64,000 bases of DNA from Bacteroidota bacterium (GCA_005884665.1 VBAT01000019.1:68496-132495); one strand, 5' to 3'; positions 9,630 through 18,700 are shown, numbered from the stretch's first letter. Notes: generated by a model not told the origin, from the sequence alone. Translations and numbers: made by a program.

Positions 9630-9721
9630 CATTGCGAGGAGCGAAGCGACGACGCAACTGGAAGCTTGATCATAATAGGCAGCATCCAACGTCTAGAATC
9701 CAACATGCAGTAGCCAGCATC
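9630..9721. repeat. Composite intergenic repeat: GCGAGGAGCGAAGCGACG element plus CAGCATCCAACGTC.. (GATGCTGGATG family)
   Basis: cattgcgaggagcgaagcgacgacgcaactgg followed by agcatccaacgtctagaatccaacatgcagtagccagcatc; same words recur at 18607, 31436, 34670, 38083. Confidence 0.7.
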
Positions 9722-9912
9722 TAGTGTTATGTTAAGCATATCTTGTCGCCACGGATTCACGGATAAAAAAGAAGGTCATCCTGGCATTGATTTGAGGTCC
9801 GTGATCATTCATCTGTTTATCAGTTATTTGTTAAACGGTTAAATGGTAAATCTCTTCGTCCGTGTGTATCCGTGGCAATATAAATCATCGAATCATACTT
9901 AACTTAACACTA
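9722..9912. repeat. Inverted-repeat intergenic element of about 191 bp (GCCACGGAT family, MITE-like)
   Basis: Ends tagtgttatgttaagcat / atacttaacttaacacta are inverted repeats (16 of 18 matching); inner GCCACGGATTCACGGA vs TCCGTGTGTATCCGTGGC. Confidence 0.65.
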
Positions 9913-9966
9913 GTAGCTTACTATTCGCAGATTTATTTACTTTTATCTCCGTTCAAGTTTATCACG

Positions 9967-10341
9967 ATGAAAAGATCGCTAAATGTTCTATTGTTTTTTA
10001 TCCTAATCGCTGCCTGCAATTCCAAAAAAAATGCCGACAGGGCTAAGACAGGATCAGGAGTAGAAAATGCTACGGTACAAAGCGATTCTACGAATAAGAC
10101 CGTCAACACGCAATACAAATGGAACAAGACAGAACAGGATAAATTTTTAAGGGCCTGCCAGGCAGATTTTGCGGAAGATTTCAGCGGTAATGAACTCAAA
10201 GATGTTTGCAACTGCATATTGACCGAATCGCAGAAATATTATCCCAGCTATAGCCAGATGAAAAAAGTAATTAACGAAGATTTTGAAGGAAAGATCGCCA
10301 TGAGCTGTTTAGGAAAGTATCTCGATGAGAGCGACCGCTAA
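9967..10341 (+). CDS. Small hypothetical lipoprotein
   Basis: MKRSLNVLLFFILIAACNSKKNADR: signal peptide with lipobox (IAAC). Confidence 0.75.
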   Translation: MKRSLNVLLFFILIAACNSKKNADRAKTGSGVENATVQSDSTNKTVNTQYKWNKTEQDKFLRACQADFAEDFSGNELKDVCNCILTESQKYYPSYSQMKKVINEDFEGKIAMSCLGKYLDESDR

Positions 10342-10343
10342 TT

Positions 10344-10496
10344 AAGAACCAATCCCGCCAACTGGCGGGACAAGAAGCGAAGAACCAAAGAAACAACAAA
10401 TTCAAATATTTAAACAGAAGCTTCCAATTCCATGGTTTGAGTTTTTTGATTTGGAGCTTATTTGGTTCTTGGCATCTTGGTTCTTGGGATTTCATT
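10344..10496. repeat. AAGAACCAAG-family intergenic inverted repeat with a nested TCCCGCCAACTGGCGGGA palindrome
   Basis: 5' arm aagaaccaaTCCCGCCAACTGGCGGGAcaagaagcgaagaaccaaag; 3' arm tttggttcttggcatcttggttcttgg. Confidence 0.7.
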
Positions 10497-10526
10497 ACTT
10501 TTGCTCCTCTTAAAAGTCAATAAACA

Positions 10527-11516
10527 ATGGCAAGATCAATTGCATATCGTGAGGCGCTGCGTGAGGCAATGAATGAAGAAATGAGAAGAGATGACAGGGT
10601 ATTTTTAATGGGCGAAGAAGTGGCTGAGTATAATGGTGCGTATAAAGTAAGCCAGGGTATGCTGGCGGAGTTCGGCCCAAAGCGAGTGATCGATACCCCT
10701 ATTTCCGAGCTGGGTTTTGCCGCCGTTGGCGTTGGAGCAGCCCAGAATGGCCTCAGGCCGATCATTGAGTTCATGACCTGGAACTTCGCGGTGCTGGCCC
10801 TCGATCAAATTTTAAATACCGCTTCGAAAATGCTCGCAATGAGCGGCGGACAAATCGCCTGCCCCATCGTTTTCAGGGGGCCCAATGGTTCTGCCGGACA
10901 ATTAGGAGCACAACACTCAACCGCTTTTGAAAACCTCTATGCCAATATTCCCGGGATCAAACTCGTATCTCCCAGCAATGGGTATGATGCAAAAGGACTG
11001 TTGAAACAGTCGATCCGTTATGAACAGGACCCGGTGATCTTCATGGAAAGCGAGGTGATGTATGGTGATAAAAGCGATGTACCCAGCGAAGAATATTACA
11101 TAGAACTTGGAAAAGCCGATATTAAAAAAGCCGGCCGCGATGTAACGATCGTTTCGTTTAATAAAATGATGAAAGTCGCGTTGGGTGCGGCTGCAGAACT
11201 CGAAAAAGAAGATATCAGCGCTGAAGTGATCGATCTTAGGACGATCAGGCCTCTTGATATAAATACCATTTTGGAAAGTGTGAAAAAGACAAACCGCCTG
11301 GTTATCGTGGAAGAACAATGGCCTTTTGGTTCGGTGTCCTCAGAGATCACCTACCAGGTACAAAAAGAGGGCTTTGATTATCTGGATGCACCGATCCGTC
11401 GCATTACAGCTGCAGATGCACCTCTCCACTATGCACCAAACCTGGTTGCAGCAGCCCTGCCTGATGTACCACGAACAGTGAAACTTGTTAAAGAAGTAAT
11501 GTACTTACACAAATAA
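10527..11516 (+). CDS. pdhB: Pyruvate dehydrogenase E1 component, beta subunit
   Basis: 329 aa; MARSIAYREALREAMNEEMRRDDRVFLMGEEVAEYNGAYKVSQGML...GPNGSAGQLGAQHSTAFENLYANIPGIKLVSP. Confidence 0.95.
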   Translation: MARSIAYREALREAMNEEMRRDDRVFLMGEEVAEYNGAYKVSQGMLAEFGPKRVIDTPISELGFAAVGVGAAQNGLRPIIEFMTWNFAVLALDQILNTASKMLAMSGGQIACPIVFRGPNGSAGQLGAQHSTAFENLYANIPGIKLVSPSNGYDAKGLLKQSIRYEQDPVIFMESEVMYGDKSDVPSEEYYIELGKADIKKAGRDVTIVSFNKMMKVALGAAAELEKEDISAEVIDLRTIRPLDINTILESVKKTNRLVIVEEQWPFGSVSSEITYQVQKEGFDYLDAPIRRITAADAPLHYAPNLVAAALPDVPRTVKLVKEVMYLHK

Positions 11517-11541
11517 CATTTTAAGTTAATATCTTAAAACG

Positions 11542-11566
11542 CCCGCCAGGACTGAGTTCTGGCGGG
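11542..11566 (+). terminator. Rho-independent terminator downstream of pdhB
   Basis: CCCGCCAG gactgagtt CTGGCGGG followed by tttcg. Confidence 0.7.
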
Positions 11567-11686
11567 TTTCGTAATTTATTGACATACGTAAAAATACGAT
11601 GATAATTTTTTGGTCAACTATGCAGCTTTTTCCGATTAAAACATCATCTTTGTTATGGTTTTTCATAGGATATTGGATTTTAAAAC

Positions 11687-11719
11687 GAGGCTGGATTTCT
11701 ATCCGGCCTCCATTTTTTT
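11687..11719 (+). terminator. Orphan Rho-independent terminator
   Basis: GAGGCTGGAT ttct ATCCGGCCTC then cATTTTTTT; 10-pair stem including one G-U. Confidence 0.75.
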
Positions 11720-11979
11720 AAAGACCATACTACTACCCACGTCGAATTAATTCTATATCTACCTCCCTCAGGGCTATTGTTTTCATCTCTTATTATTCAT
11801 CAATAAGTCTCACGCCACCGCAACGAAAATCCAAATGTTATAAATCCGTTGCATCGCCGTCCCGGACCATTGCGGATTGCGAGAACCCTTACGCAAGACA
11901 AAACCCGACACTGCCCAAAGATTGCATTAATTGGGATTGGCTGTTTTCAGCTAAATTTGCCGACTAAACTCTGCGAGTA

Positions 11980-13140
11980 ATGGCTGAAATACTGATCATA
12001 GATGACGAAAAGGCGATCCGGAAGACATTAAGCGAGATCCTTTCATTCGAAGGGTACAAGATAGATGAGGCCTCTGACGGCGAAGAGGGGTTGAAGAAAT
12101 TCAAGGATAAGTCTTACGATGTCGTGCTCTGCGACATCAAGATGCCCAAGATAGATGGTATCGAATTCCTACAGAAAGCAGGTGAAAGTAATGGCGACAC
12201 TCCCATAATCATGATCTCGGGTCACGGCAATATAGAAACCGCCGTAGAAGCGGTTAAAAAAGGGGCCTATGATTTTATTTCCAAACCGCCGGACCTTAAC
12301 AGGTTGCTGATCACAATCCGCAACGCGATGGAGAAAAACAGCCTGGTCACCGAAGCCAAAGTACTGAAAAGAAAAGTGACAAGAGTGCAGGAAATGGTGG
12401 GCAACTCGGCGCCTATCGTAAAAATAAAGGACACTATTGACAAGGTCGCTGCTACTGATGCGCGGATTATGATCACCGGGGAAAACGGGGTGGGTAAAGA
12501 GCTTGTCGCCCGTTGGATACATGAGAAAAGCAACCGTAACACGGGTCCCCTGGTAGAGGTCAACTGCGCAGCTATCCCAACCGAGCTTATCGAAAGCGAA
12601 CTGTTCGGTCATGAAAAAGGGTCTTTTACTTCAGCTATCAAACAACGCATCGGCAAATTCGAACAGGCCAATGGAGGCACACTGTTCCTGGATGAGATAG
12701 GGGACATGAGCCTGAATGCCCAGGCAAAAGTGCTTCGCGCCCTGCAGGAAGGTAAGATCACAAGAGTAGGAGCGGATAAGGATATCAACGTGGATGTACG
12801 GGTTATTGCCGCAACCAATAAAGATCTTTTAAAGGAAGTGGATGCAAAAACATTTCGCCTTGACCTTTACCATCGTCTAAGCGTTATTATTATTCATGTG
12901 CCTTCGCTGAATGAGCGCCGCGATGATATCCCCATTCTTGTCGCACAGTTCCTGGAAGATATTTGCACGGAATATGGCATTGCCAAAAAAACGATGGATG
13001 AAGATGCGATCAATCTTTTAAAAGAATACAACTGGACAGGTAATATACGTGAGCTGAGAAATGTTGTGGAAAGACTGGTAATACTTTCCGCGAAGGAAAT
13101 TACAGCGGACGATGTGAGGAGTTATGTACTACCGAGATGA
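11980..13140 (+). CDS. Sigma-54-dependent (NtrC-type) response regulator: REC + AAA+, no C-terminal Fis HTH
   Basis: MAEILIIDDEKAIRKTLSEILSFEGYK..DVVLCDIKMP; GENGVGKELVARWIH; ELFGHEKGSFTSA; GTLFLDEIGDM; ends shortly after NIRELRNVVERLVILSAKEITADDVRSYVLPR. Confidence 0.92.
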   Translation: MAEILIIDDEKAIRKTLSEILSFEGYKIDEASDGEEGLKKFKDKSYDVVLCDIKMPKIDGIEFLQKAGESNGDTPIIMISGHGNIETAVEAVKKGAYDFISKPPDLNRLLITIRNAMEKNSLVTEAKVLKRKVTRVQEMVGNSAPIVKIKDTIDKVAATDARIMITGENGVGKELVARWIHEKSNRNTGPLVEVNCAAIPTELIESELFGHEKGSFTSAIKQRIGKFEQANGGTLFLDEIGDMSLNAQAKVLRALQEGKITRVGADKDINVDVRVIAATNKDLLKEVDAKTFRLDLYHRLSVIIIHVPSLNERRDDIPILVAQFLEDICTEYGIAKKTMDEDAINLLKEYNWTGNIRELRNVVERLVILSAKEITADDVRSYVLPR

Positions 13141-13352
13141 ATTATTAATTAAGAATTGTAAATGAGGAAGGGTTTACAGTGTAGGGTTATTTTCAAACGT
13201 TGAGAGGTCATTCACCATTGACCTCCCGATAGCCGTCGGGACACCATTGACCGGGATTAAAGGACCGCCTGCCGTCTTTTGCAAAACTTTCCGATATATA
13301 ATTTCTACAAACAGATTATTCCGATAATTTTGTCCGCTATAAAATAAGGCTC

Positions 13353-14891
13353 ATGCCATTACACGATTTACTCATTATCTATCTCATCGGTACTTTACTT
13401 GTTTTCCTTCCTTCGTTTGGACTGGCAAAGCTGTTTACCAGGGTAGGCGTGCCCGCCTGGAAAGCATACGTTCCTTTTTATAATACATGGGTGATGCAGG
13501 ATATTGCCAAAAGACCGAAACATTGGGTATTCTGGCAATTCATTCCCGTGGTTGGATGGTTTATTACCCCCGGTATATTTATTGAATTCGCCAAAGTGTT
13601 TGGTGTATTCTCGCTACGCCAGCATACAATGGCCTCCCTGTTTGCTTTCCTTTATTTTCCCTGGCTGGCAAGTAGACCAACAACCAAATTCATCGGTGCG
13701 GAGGCTGTGAAGAAACACAAGAAAAAAAGCTGGAGAGAATGGGTGGATGCAGCCATATTCGCCGTTGTTGCCGCCACCTTAATCCGGACATTTATTTTCG
13801 AGGCCTATACAATCCCTTCCGGCTCTATGGAAAAAACCCTGCTGATACGGGATTTTCTTTTTGTCAGCAAACTGAGCTACGGACCCAGGATACCGAATAC
13901 GCCTTTATCATTTCCTTTTGTTCATAATTATCTACCCATTGTAAATACTAAATCTTATTCTGAGCTGATCAAGCTTCCTTATGTCCGTTGGTTCCCCTCA
14001 TCGCCGAAACGTGGAGATGTTGTAGTATTCAATTTTCCCGCGGGAGATACAGTGATCCATGCCGAAAATTTTGAATCGCAGAATCCATATATAGATATCA
14101 AAAGAAGGGCCCTTAGAGGGTCCGCCGAAGACCAGGGTTACCTGGCCGATCCTGTCAACTATCCGATAGTCGTTCACCCGGTTGATAAAACGGATAATTA
14201 TATAAAACGCTGCGTCGGTGTTTCCGGTGACACTATCCAGGTAAAGGACGACGTGGTATATGCGAATGGCCAAAGACAGGAACTTGCTCCTTCCTCGGAA
14301 ATCAATTACCTGGTAACTGTATCCACGCAGTTCTTTGATCCTGATGTTATGAAAAAAGAATACGATGTGGATTTTGATAAAGGCGAATACGTGGGAATGG
14401 GAAACAATGTATACAGGATGTTGCTTACACGAACGGCAAAGGACAAAATGCTGGCCAACGGGTTTGCCAAAAACATTGTGGTAGATTCTACTTATATGGG
14501 CGGCGGCGGAGAGGTGTTCCCTTATGATAATGTCGGCGGTCATGAAAAATGGGGCCGCGAAAACTTCGGACCTGTATGGGTGCCCAGGAAAGGCGGTACT
14601 GTTGTATTGACACCCGAAAATTATGGTATCTACGAACGCGCGATTCGCATTTATGAGAAAAATGATTTCTACCAGGGCAATGGCAAATTCTACCTGAACG
14701 ACAAAGAAGTTACCCAATACACTTTCAAAATGGATTATTACTGGATGATGGGAGATAACAGGCAGGGATCACAGGACTCCAGGTATTGGGGTTTTGTCCC
14801 CGAAGACCGGATTGTAGGTAAAGCCTGGATGATCTGGTTCAGTTGGGATAAAGGACCGAGATGGAAAAGGCTTTTTAAGATCGTTAGATAA
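13353..14891 (+). CDS. lepB: Signal peptidase I with N-terminal membrane extension
   Basis: 512 aa; YTIPSGSMEKTLLIRDFLFVSKLSYG, DNYIKRCVGVSGDTIQVKDDVVYANG, YYWMMGDNRQGSQDSRYWGFVPEDRIVGKAWMIWFS. Confidence 0.93.
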   Translation: MPLHDLLIIYLIGTLLVFLPSFGLAKLFTRVGVPAWKAYVPFYNTWVMQDIAKRPKHWVFWQFIPVVGWFITPGIFIEFAKVFGVFSLRQHTMASLFAFLYFPWLASRPTTKFIGAEAVKKHKKKSWREWVDAAIFAVVAATLIRTFIFEAYTIPSGSMEKTLLIRDFLFVSKLSYGPRIPNTPLSFPFVHNYLPIVNTKSYSELIKLPYVRWFPSSPKRGDVVVFNFPAGDTVIHAENFESQNPYIDIKRRALRGSAEDQGYLADPVNYPIVVHPVDKTDNYIKRCVGVSGDTIQVKDDVVYANGQRQELAPSSEINYLVTVSTQFFDPDVMKKEYDVDFDKGEYVGMGNNVYRMLLTRTAKDKMLANGFAKNIVVDSTYMGGGGEVFPYDNVGGHEKWGRENFGPVWVPRKGGTVVLTPENYGIYERAIRIYEKNDFYQGNGKFYLNDKEVTQYTFKMDYYWMMGDNRQGSQDSRYWGFVPEDRIVGKAWMIWFSWDKGPRWKRLFKIVR

Positions 14892-14937
14892 TTACAGTGG
14901 CAGCATCACGATAATTATTGTTCAATAATTATTCATC

Positions 14938-15423
14938 ATGAAGGAAAACAAGTTTGAATTTCAATACGAAGTTTATAACGACATCTCCGAACTGACAAAA
15001 GAAGATGCTGACCTGCTTATTAATGCCAGGGCCACGACCAAACAGGCTTATGCTCCCTATTCCAATTTTTTTGTGGGTGCTGTCGCCCGGTTAACCAATG
15101 GTGAAACCGTCGCCGGAACCAACCAGGAGAATGCATCCTATCCTGTCGGGATATGTGCAGAAAGAGTTTTATTGGGAAATGCAGCGACAATTTACCCGGG
15201 AGTAAGCATCGATACGATTGCGATCAGCTATGATAGCAAAGAGGTGGCCAGTGATCATCCCATTTCTCCCTGCGGTATGTGCCGCCAGGCATTGCTGGAA
15301 TACGAAACGAGAACAGGAGCGCCTATCCGTTTATTGTTGGCAGGACAGCAAGGAAAAATATACATAGTAAAGACTGTCCGCTTCTTATTACCCTTTGCCT
15401 TCGACAGCAGCGAATTATTATGA
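14938..15423 (+). CDS. cdd: Cytidine deaminase
   Basis: ARATTKQAYAPYSNFFVGAV, TGTNQENASYPVGICAERVLLGNA, PISPCGMCRQALLEYE zinc motifs. Confidence 0.93.
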   Translation: MKENKFEFQYEVYNDISELTKEDADLLINARATTKQAYAPYSNFFVGAVARLTNGETVAGTNQENASYPVGICAERVLLGNAATIYPGVSIDTIAISYDSKEVASDHPISPCGMCRQALLEYETRTGAPIRLLLAGQQGKIYIVKTVRFLLPFAFDSSELL

Positions 15424-15827
15424 GTCTTTTTACCAGGAAACTTGCCTTTCATATCGTTCTTCCCCTGGCCGCCGGTGTGGCCATCTATATTTTCTTTCGT
15501 CAAAATACATGGTTCCATTATCATTTTCTTCCACCGGGCTTTCATCCTATTGTCCTTCCACGTTCCCCGTTGAATGATGTATTCATATTCAACGTCCCGG
15601 ATTTCTGCTGGGCCTACTCGCTTGCCTCTTCTTTATTTTACTGGGGAAGGATCGACCGGGTACGCAACAGGTTTTTCCCGGTATTCGTCCTGTTGCTAAT
15701 AGTTACGGCGGAGTCCCTGCAGTATTTTTTTTCTTCCCGGTTCACTTTTGACTGGATAGATCTCACTGCAGCGATACTGGCATTCCTCCTGTCTTTCCTG
15801 CTAAATGGCCGGCATGAAATTGCTTAA
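15420..15827 (+). CDS. Membrane protein (VanZ-like topology), translationally coupled to cdd (ATGA overlap)
   Basis: MSLFTRKLAFHIVLPLAAGVAIYIFFRQNTWFHYHFLPPGF...FVLLLIVTAESLQYFFSSRFTFDWIDLTAAILAFLLSFLL; ATG overlaps the TGA of cdd. Confidence 0.7.
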   Translation: MSLFTRKLAFHIVLPLAAGVAIYIFFRQNTWFHYHFLPPGFHPIVLPRSPLNDVFIFNVPDFCWAYSLASSLFYWGRIDRVRNRFFPVFVLLLIVTAESLQYFFSSRFTFDWIDLTAAILAFLLSFLLNGRHEIA

Positions 15828-16167
15828 GAAGTTTATACCCGCATTGATCATTATTGCATTTTCCTTCTTGTATATCGCGACCAGTAAAGTAGTTCCCTGC
15901 GATGATTATTGCCGCCAGCTCTACCGGCTGGATACGATGGTAATAAAAAACAGGAGCTATGTTGGATATGTAGGATCCTGTATTTCCGGCAAACCCAAAA
16001 ATGATACGCTTTGTATATCGATTTTTAATTCGCAGGGAATTGACTGGAACCTGTTCGCTGATACAGTTTGCACGTATGCCGCCCAAATCGGGATGACCGG
16101 CCAAACGATACTGGTTCTTAAATATGGTTCACCTCCAGATACGCTGGCAAAAAAACATTGTCCCTAA
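15805..16167 (+). CDS. Hypothetical protein
   Basis: 120 aa: MAGMKLLKKFIPALIIIAFSFLYIATSKVVPCDDYCRQLYRLDTMV; overlaps preceding gene. Confidence 0.65.
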   Translation: MAGMKLLKKFIPALIIIAFSFLYIATSKVVPCDDYCRQLYRLDTMVIKNRSYVGYVGSCISGKPKNDTLCISIFNSQGIDWNLFADTVCTYAAQIGMTGQTILVLKYGSPPDTLAKKHCP

Positions 16168-16661
16168 AACAGGGTCTGTACACCGTGTGCAATCTTCATT
16201 TCATGCTCCAGCAGCCATTTCTTTCTCCACAAACCTCCGCCATATCCTACCAGGGTCCTGTCAGAACCGATAACGCGGTGACAGGGAACGATGATGGCGA
16301 TATTATTTTTTCCGTTGGCGCTTGCAACGGCGCGGGTCGCCCTGGGATCACCGGTTTTGATGGCCAGCTCAAGATAGCTGATCGTTTTGCCAAAGGGAAT
16401 TGACGTTAATATATTCCAGACCTGCTTTTGAAAGACAGTTCCTTCCTGGTTCAGGGGCAGATCAAAAAACCTGCGTTCACCATTGAAGTACTGGATAAGT
16501 TGTTCTATGCATTGAATGACCAGGGGAGGAAGTGTCTTTTTATTGCCACCACTTTTTTCGCTGATATCATGAAAGCTGACTTCTGAAATAAAATCTGTCG
16601 TGCCGCCAATCTTCAGCAGTCCCACGGGTGAGTGATAATATGCAGTAAAAGTTTCAGCCAA
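16164..16661 (-). CDS. ogt: Methylated-DNA--[protein]-cysteine S-methyltransferase
   Basis: FQKQVWNILTSIPFGKTISYLELA..ARATRAVASANGKNNIAIIVPCHRVIGSDRTLVGYGGGLWRKKWLLEHE. Confidence 0.95.
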   Translation of the reverse strand: MAETFTAYYHSPVGLLKIGGTTDFISEVSFHDISEKSGGNKKTLPPLVIQCIEQLIQYFNGERRFFDLPLNQEGTVFQKQVWNILTSIPFGKTISYLELAIKTGDPRATRAVASANGKNNIAIIVPCHRVIGSDRTLVGYGGGLWRKKWLLEHEMKIAHGVQTLF

Positions 16662-16986
16662 TTTTCATCCCATTTGTGACCGGCTTGCCGGGTTGCAATA
16701 AAATTACGTCTTTGTTGTCATCATAAACTCCCAGCACCAGGCATTCGCTGATAAAAGTAGCGATTTGCTTCGGTGGAAAGTTGACCACGGCGATTACCTG
16801 GCGGTTCAGCAAATCTGCCCTGGAATAGTGTACCGTTACCTGTGCTGACGATCGCTTAACACCCAACTCCCCAAAATCGATGACCATTTTATAAGCCGGC
16901 CTCCGCGCCTGCGGGAATTCCTCTACTTCTATGACAGTACCGACACGCATGTCGATTTTTTCGAAATCGCTCCAACTAATCTCCAT
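16654..16986 (-). CDS. csaA: tRNA-binding (CsaA-like) protein
   Basis: SDFEKIDMRVGTVIEVEEFPQARRPAYKMVIDFGELGVKRSSAQVTVHYSRADLLNRQVIAVVNFPPKQIATFISECLVLG. Confidence 0.92.
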   Translation of the reverse strand: MEISWSDFEKIDMRVGTVIEVEEFPQARRPAYKMVIDFGELGVKRSSAQVTVHYSRADLLNRQVIAVVNFPPKQIATFISECLVLGVYDDNKDVILLQPGKPVTNGMKIG

Positions 16987-17012
16987 AATGCTGAATTATG
17001 AACCTGCCTGTC

Positions 17013-17031
17013 GCCTGCCTCTCCGGCAGGC
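17013..17031. repeat. Short palindrome GCCTGCC tctcc GGCAGGC
   Basis: Perfect 7-bp stem; related hairpin at 49335. Confidence 0.7.
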
Positions 17032-17167
17032 AGATTATGAACGCTTCCTAAAGTACGATTTTCCCAACCACTCACACCCCACATCTCACTTCTCACGTCT
17101 TTCAACCCCACCAAACTTTTTTTGATCATTAAACGGCTTGCCAGTAACTTTCTGCAAAGTTTGTCAT

Positions 17168-18607
17168 ATGAGTAATAAAAAACAATTCAGCGCCTCCCGC
17201 CGGCGGTTTATCCGTAACGCCTCAATTGCCGGGAGCGGTTTTTTCATCGTACCACGTCATGTACTGGGCCGCGGGTTTGTGGCGCCGAGCGATAAATTGA
17301 ATATAGCCGCCATCGGCGCAGGTGGAAAGGGCGGAGACGATATTTCAGAATTCTCCAAGAGTCCCAATGTAAATATTGTAGCGCTTTGCGACGTGGATGA
17401 CAGGCAGTCCGCAAAATCGAGAGAAAAATTTCCCAAAGCCAGTTATTACAAGGATTTCAGGGAAATGCTCAGCAAAGAAAAGAATAACATTGATGCCTGC
17501 TCCATCTCCACACCCGATCATACTCATGCTGTAGCTACATTAGCTGCCATGCAGCTGGGCAAACATGTGTATACGCAGAAACCTTTGACGCATGACATCT
17601 ATGAGGCAAGGATACTTGCACAGGCAGCTAAAAAGTATAAGGTAATAACGCAGATGGGCAACCAGGGCGGATCGGGGGACGGAGTGCGTGCCGCCAAGGA
17701 AATCTATGATTCGGGAATGATCGGCGATGTACACGAGGCACATGCCTGGACCAACCGGCCCGTTTGGCCGCAGGGAATAGCAACCCCCACGGGAAAATTT
17801 GATGTGCCCAAAGAACTGAATTGGGATCTTTGGCTGGGCACTGCAAAATGGATTGAATATAACCCCGCCTACCTTCCTTTTAACTGGCGCGGCTGGTGGG
17901 CATTTGGTACCGGCGCCCTGGGCGATATGGCCTGTCATATTATGGACCCGATCTATCGTATCCTTCCAATCGATTATCCTGATTCAGCCGAATGCAGTGT
18001 AACCAATGTCTGGAAGAATATGTGGGCCGAAGGGAATTACGTGGACAGTTGTCCGCCCGCATCGATCATTCACCTGAACTATCCAAGAAAAGATGGAAAA
18101 GGAAATATAAAGATCTCCTGGCATGACGGGGGACTATTGCCTGAACGCCCTGACGAATTGTTGCCGGAAGAAGAGTTTGGTAACTGGGATGGTGGGGTAT
18201 TGTTTGTAGGGACAAAGGGAAAGCTTCTATGCGATTGTTATGGCGCCAACCCCAGATTATTGCCTACGCGGCTAATGAAAGAAAAAACGCTACCGAAACC
18301 CACCCTGAAAAGAGTACCCGAAGGACACTATATTCAATGGGTAAATGCCTGTATCGCCGGTTATGGAAAAGGTGTGACAAGCTCCCCGTTTGAATACGCA
18401 GGACCATTTACGGAAAGCATCCTGATGGGTAACCTCGCGATAAGAAGCTGGATGATGCTAAATCCCAAGCTGAAAGACTGGGGAGATAAATATCTTGGCC
18501 GCAAAAAACTTTTGTGGGATGCAAAGAATATGAAGATCACCAATTTTGATGAAGCAAACCAGTTTGTGAAAAGAGAGTACAGAGATGGTTGGGGGTTGAT
18601 GTTGTAA
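17168..18607 (+). CDS. Gfo/Idh/MocA family oxidoreductase with Tat-like signal
   Basis: SRRRFIRNASIAGSGFFIVPRHVLGRG...DKLNIAAIGAGGKGGDDISEF..VALCDVDD..DACSISTPDHTHAVATLAAMQLGKHVYTQKPLTHDIYEAR. Confidence 0.93.
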   Translation: MSNKKQFSASRRRFIRNASIAGSGFFIVPRHVLGRGFVAPSDKLNIAAIGAGGKGGDDISEFSKSPNVNIVALCDVDDRQSAKSREKFPKASYYKDFREMLSKEKNNIDACSISTPDHTHAVATLAAMQLGKHVYTQKPLTHDIYEARILAQAAKKYKVITQMGNQGGSGDGVRAAKEIYDSGMIGDVHEAHAWTNRPVWPQGIATPTGKFDVPKELNWDLWLGTAKWIEYNPAYLPFNWRGWWAFGTGALGDMACHIMDPIYRILPIDYPDSAECSVTNVWKNMWAEGNYVDSCPPASIIHLNYPRKDGKGNIKISWHDGGLLPERPDELLPEEEFGNWDGGVLFVGTKGKLLCDCYGANPRLLPTRLMKEKTLPKPTLKRVPEGHYIQWVNACIAGYGKGVTSSPFEYAGPFTESILMGNLAIRSWMMLNPKLKDWGDKYLGRKKLLWDAKNMKITNFDEANQFVKREYRDGWGLML

Positions 18608-18700
18608 GGATGCTGGATTCCAGATGTTAGATGCTGGATGTTGAATAGTAGTAAGGCGCACCAGCGTCCAGTATCCCAGTATCCCGCATCAAACGTCTCG
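18607..18700. repeat. GATGCTGGATG-family intergenic repeat
   Basis: ggatgctggattccagatgttagatgctggatgttgaat..caccagcgtccagtatcccagtatcccgcatc: mutually inverse words. Confidence 0.6.

Noticed and set aside
9589-9657. N-terminal extension of YpdA ORF (MRRRFAPRNDAVSGDQLN..)
   Set aside because: It is a translation of the GCGAGGAGCGAAGCG intergenic repeat; homology-consistent start is MNETHFPV at 9588. The same RRFAPR(N/G)D peptide appears in the ORF at 34478-34747.
11526-11666. 46-aa minus-strand ORF starting at an AATATCCTATGAAAA motif (MKNHNKDDVLIGKSC...)
   Set aside because: The start resembles the T9SS-gene leader word, but the ORF runs through the pdhB terminator palindrome and shows no domain or coding signal; chance is more likely.
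13998-14717. 239-aa antisense ORF opposite lepB
   Set aside because: Antisense to a clearly conserved coding gene; no recognisable domain. The same applies to ORFs 48440..49069 and 55518..56369.
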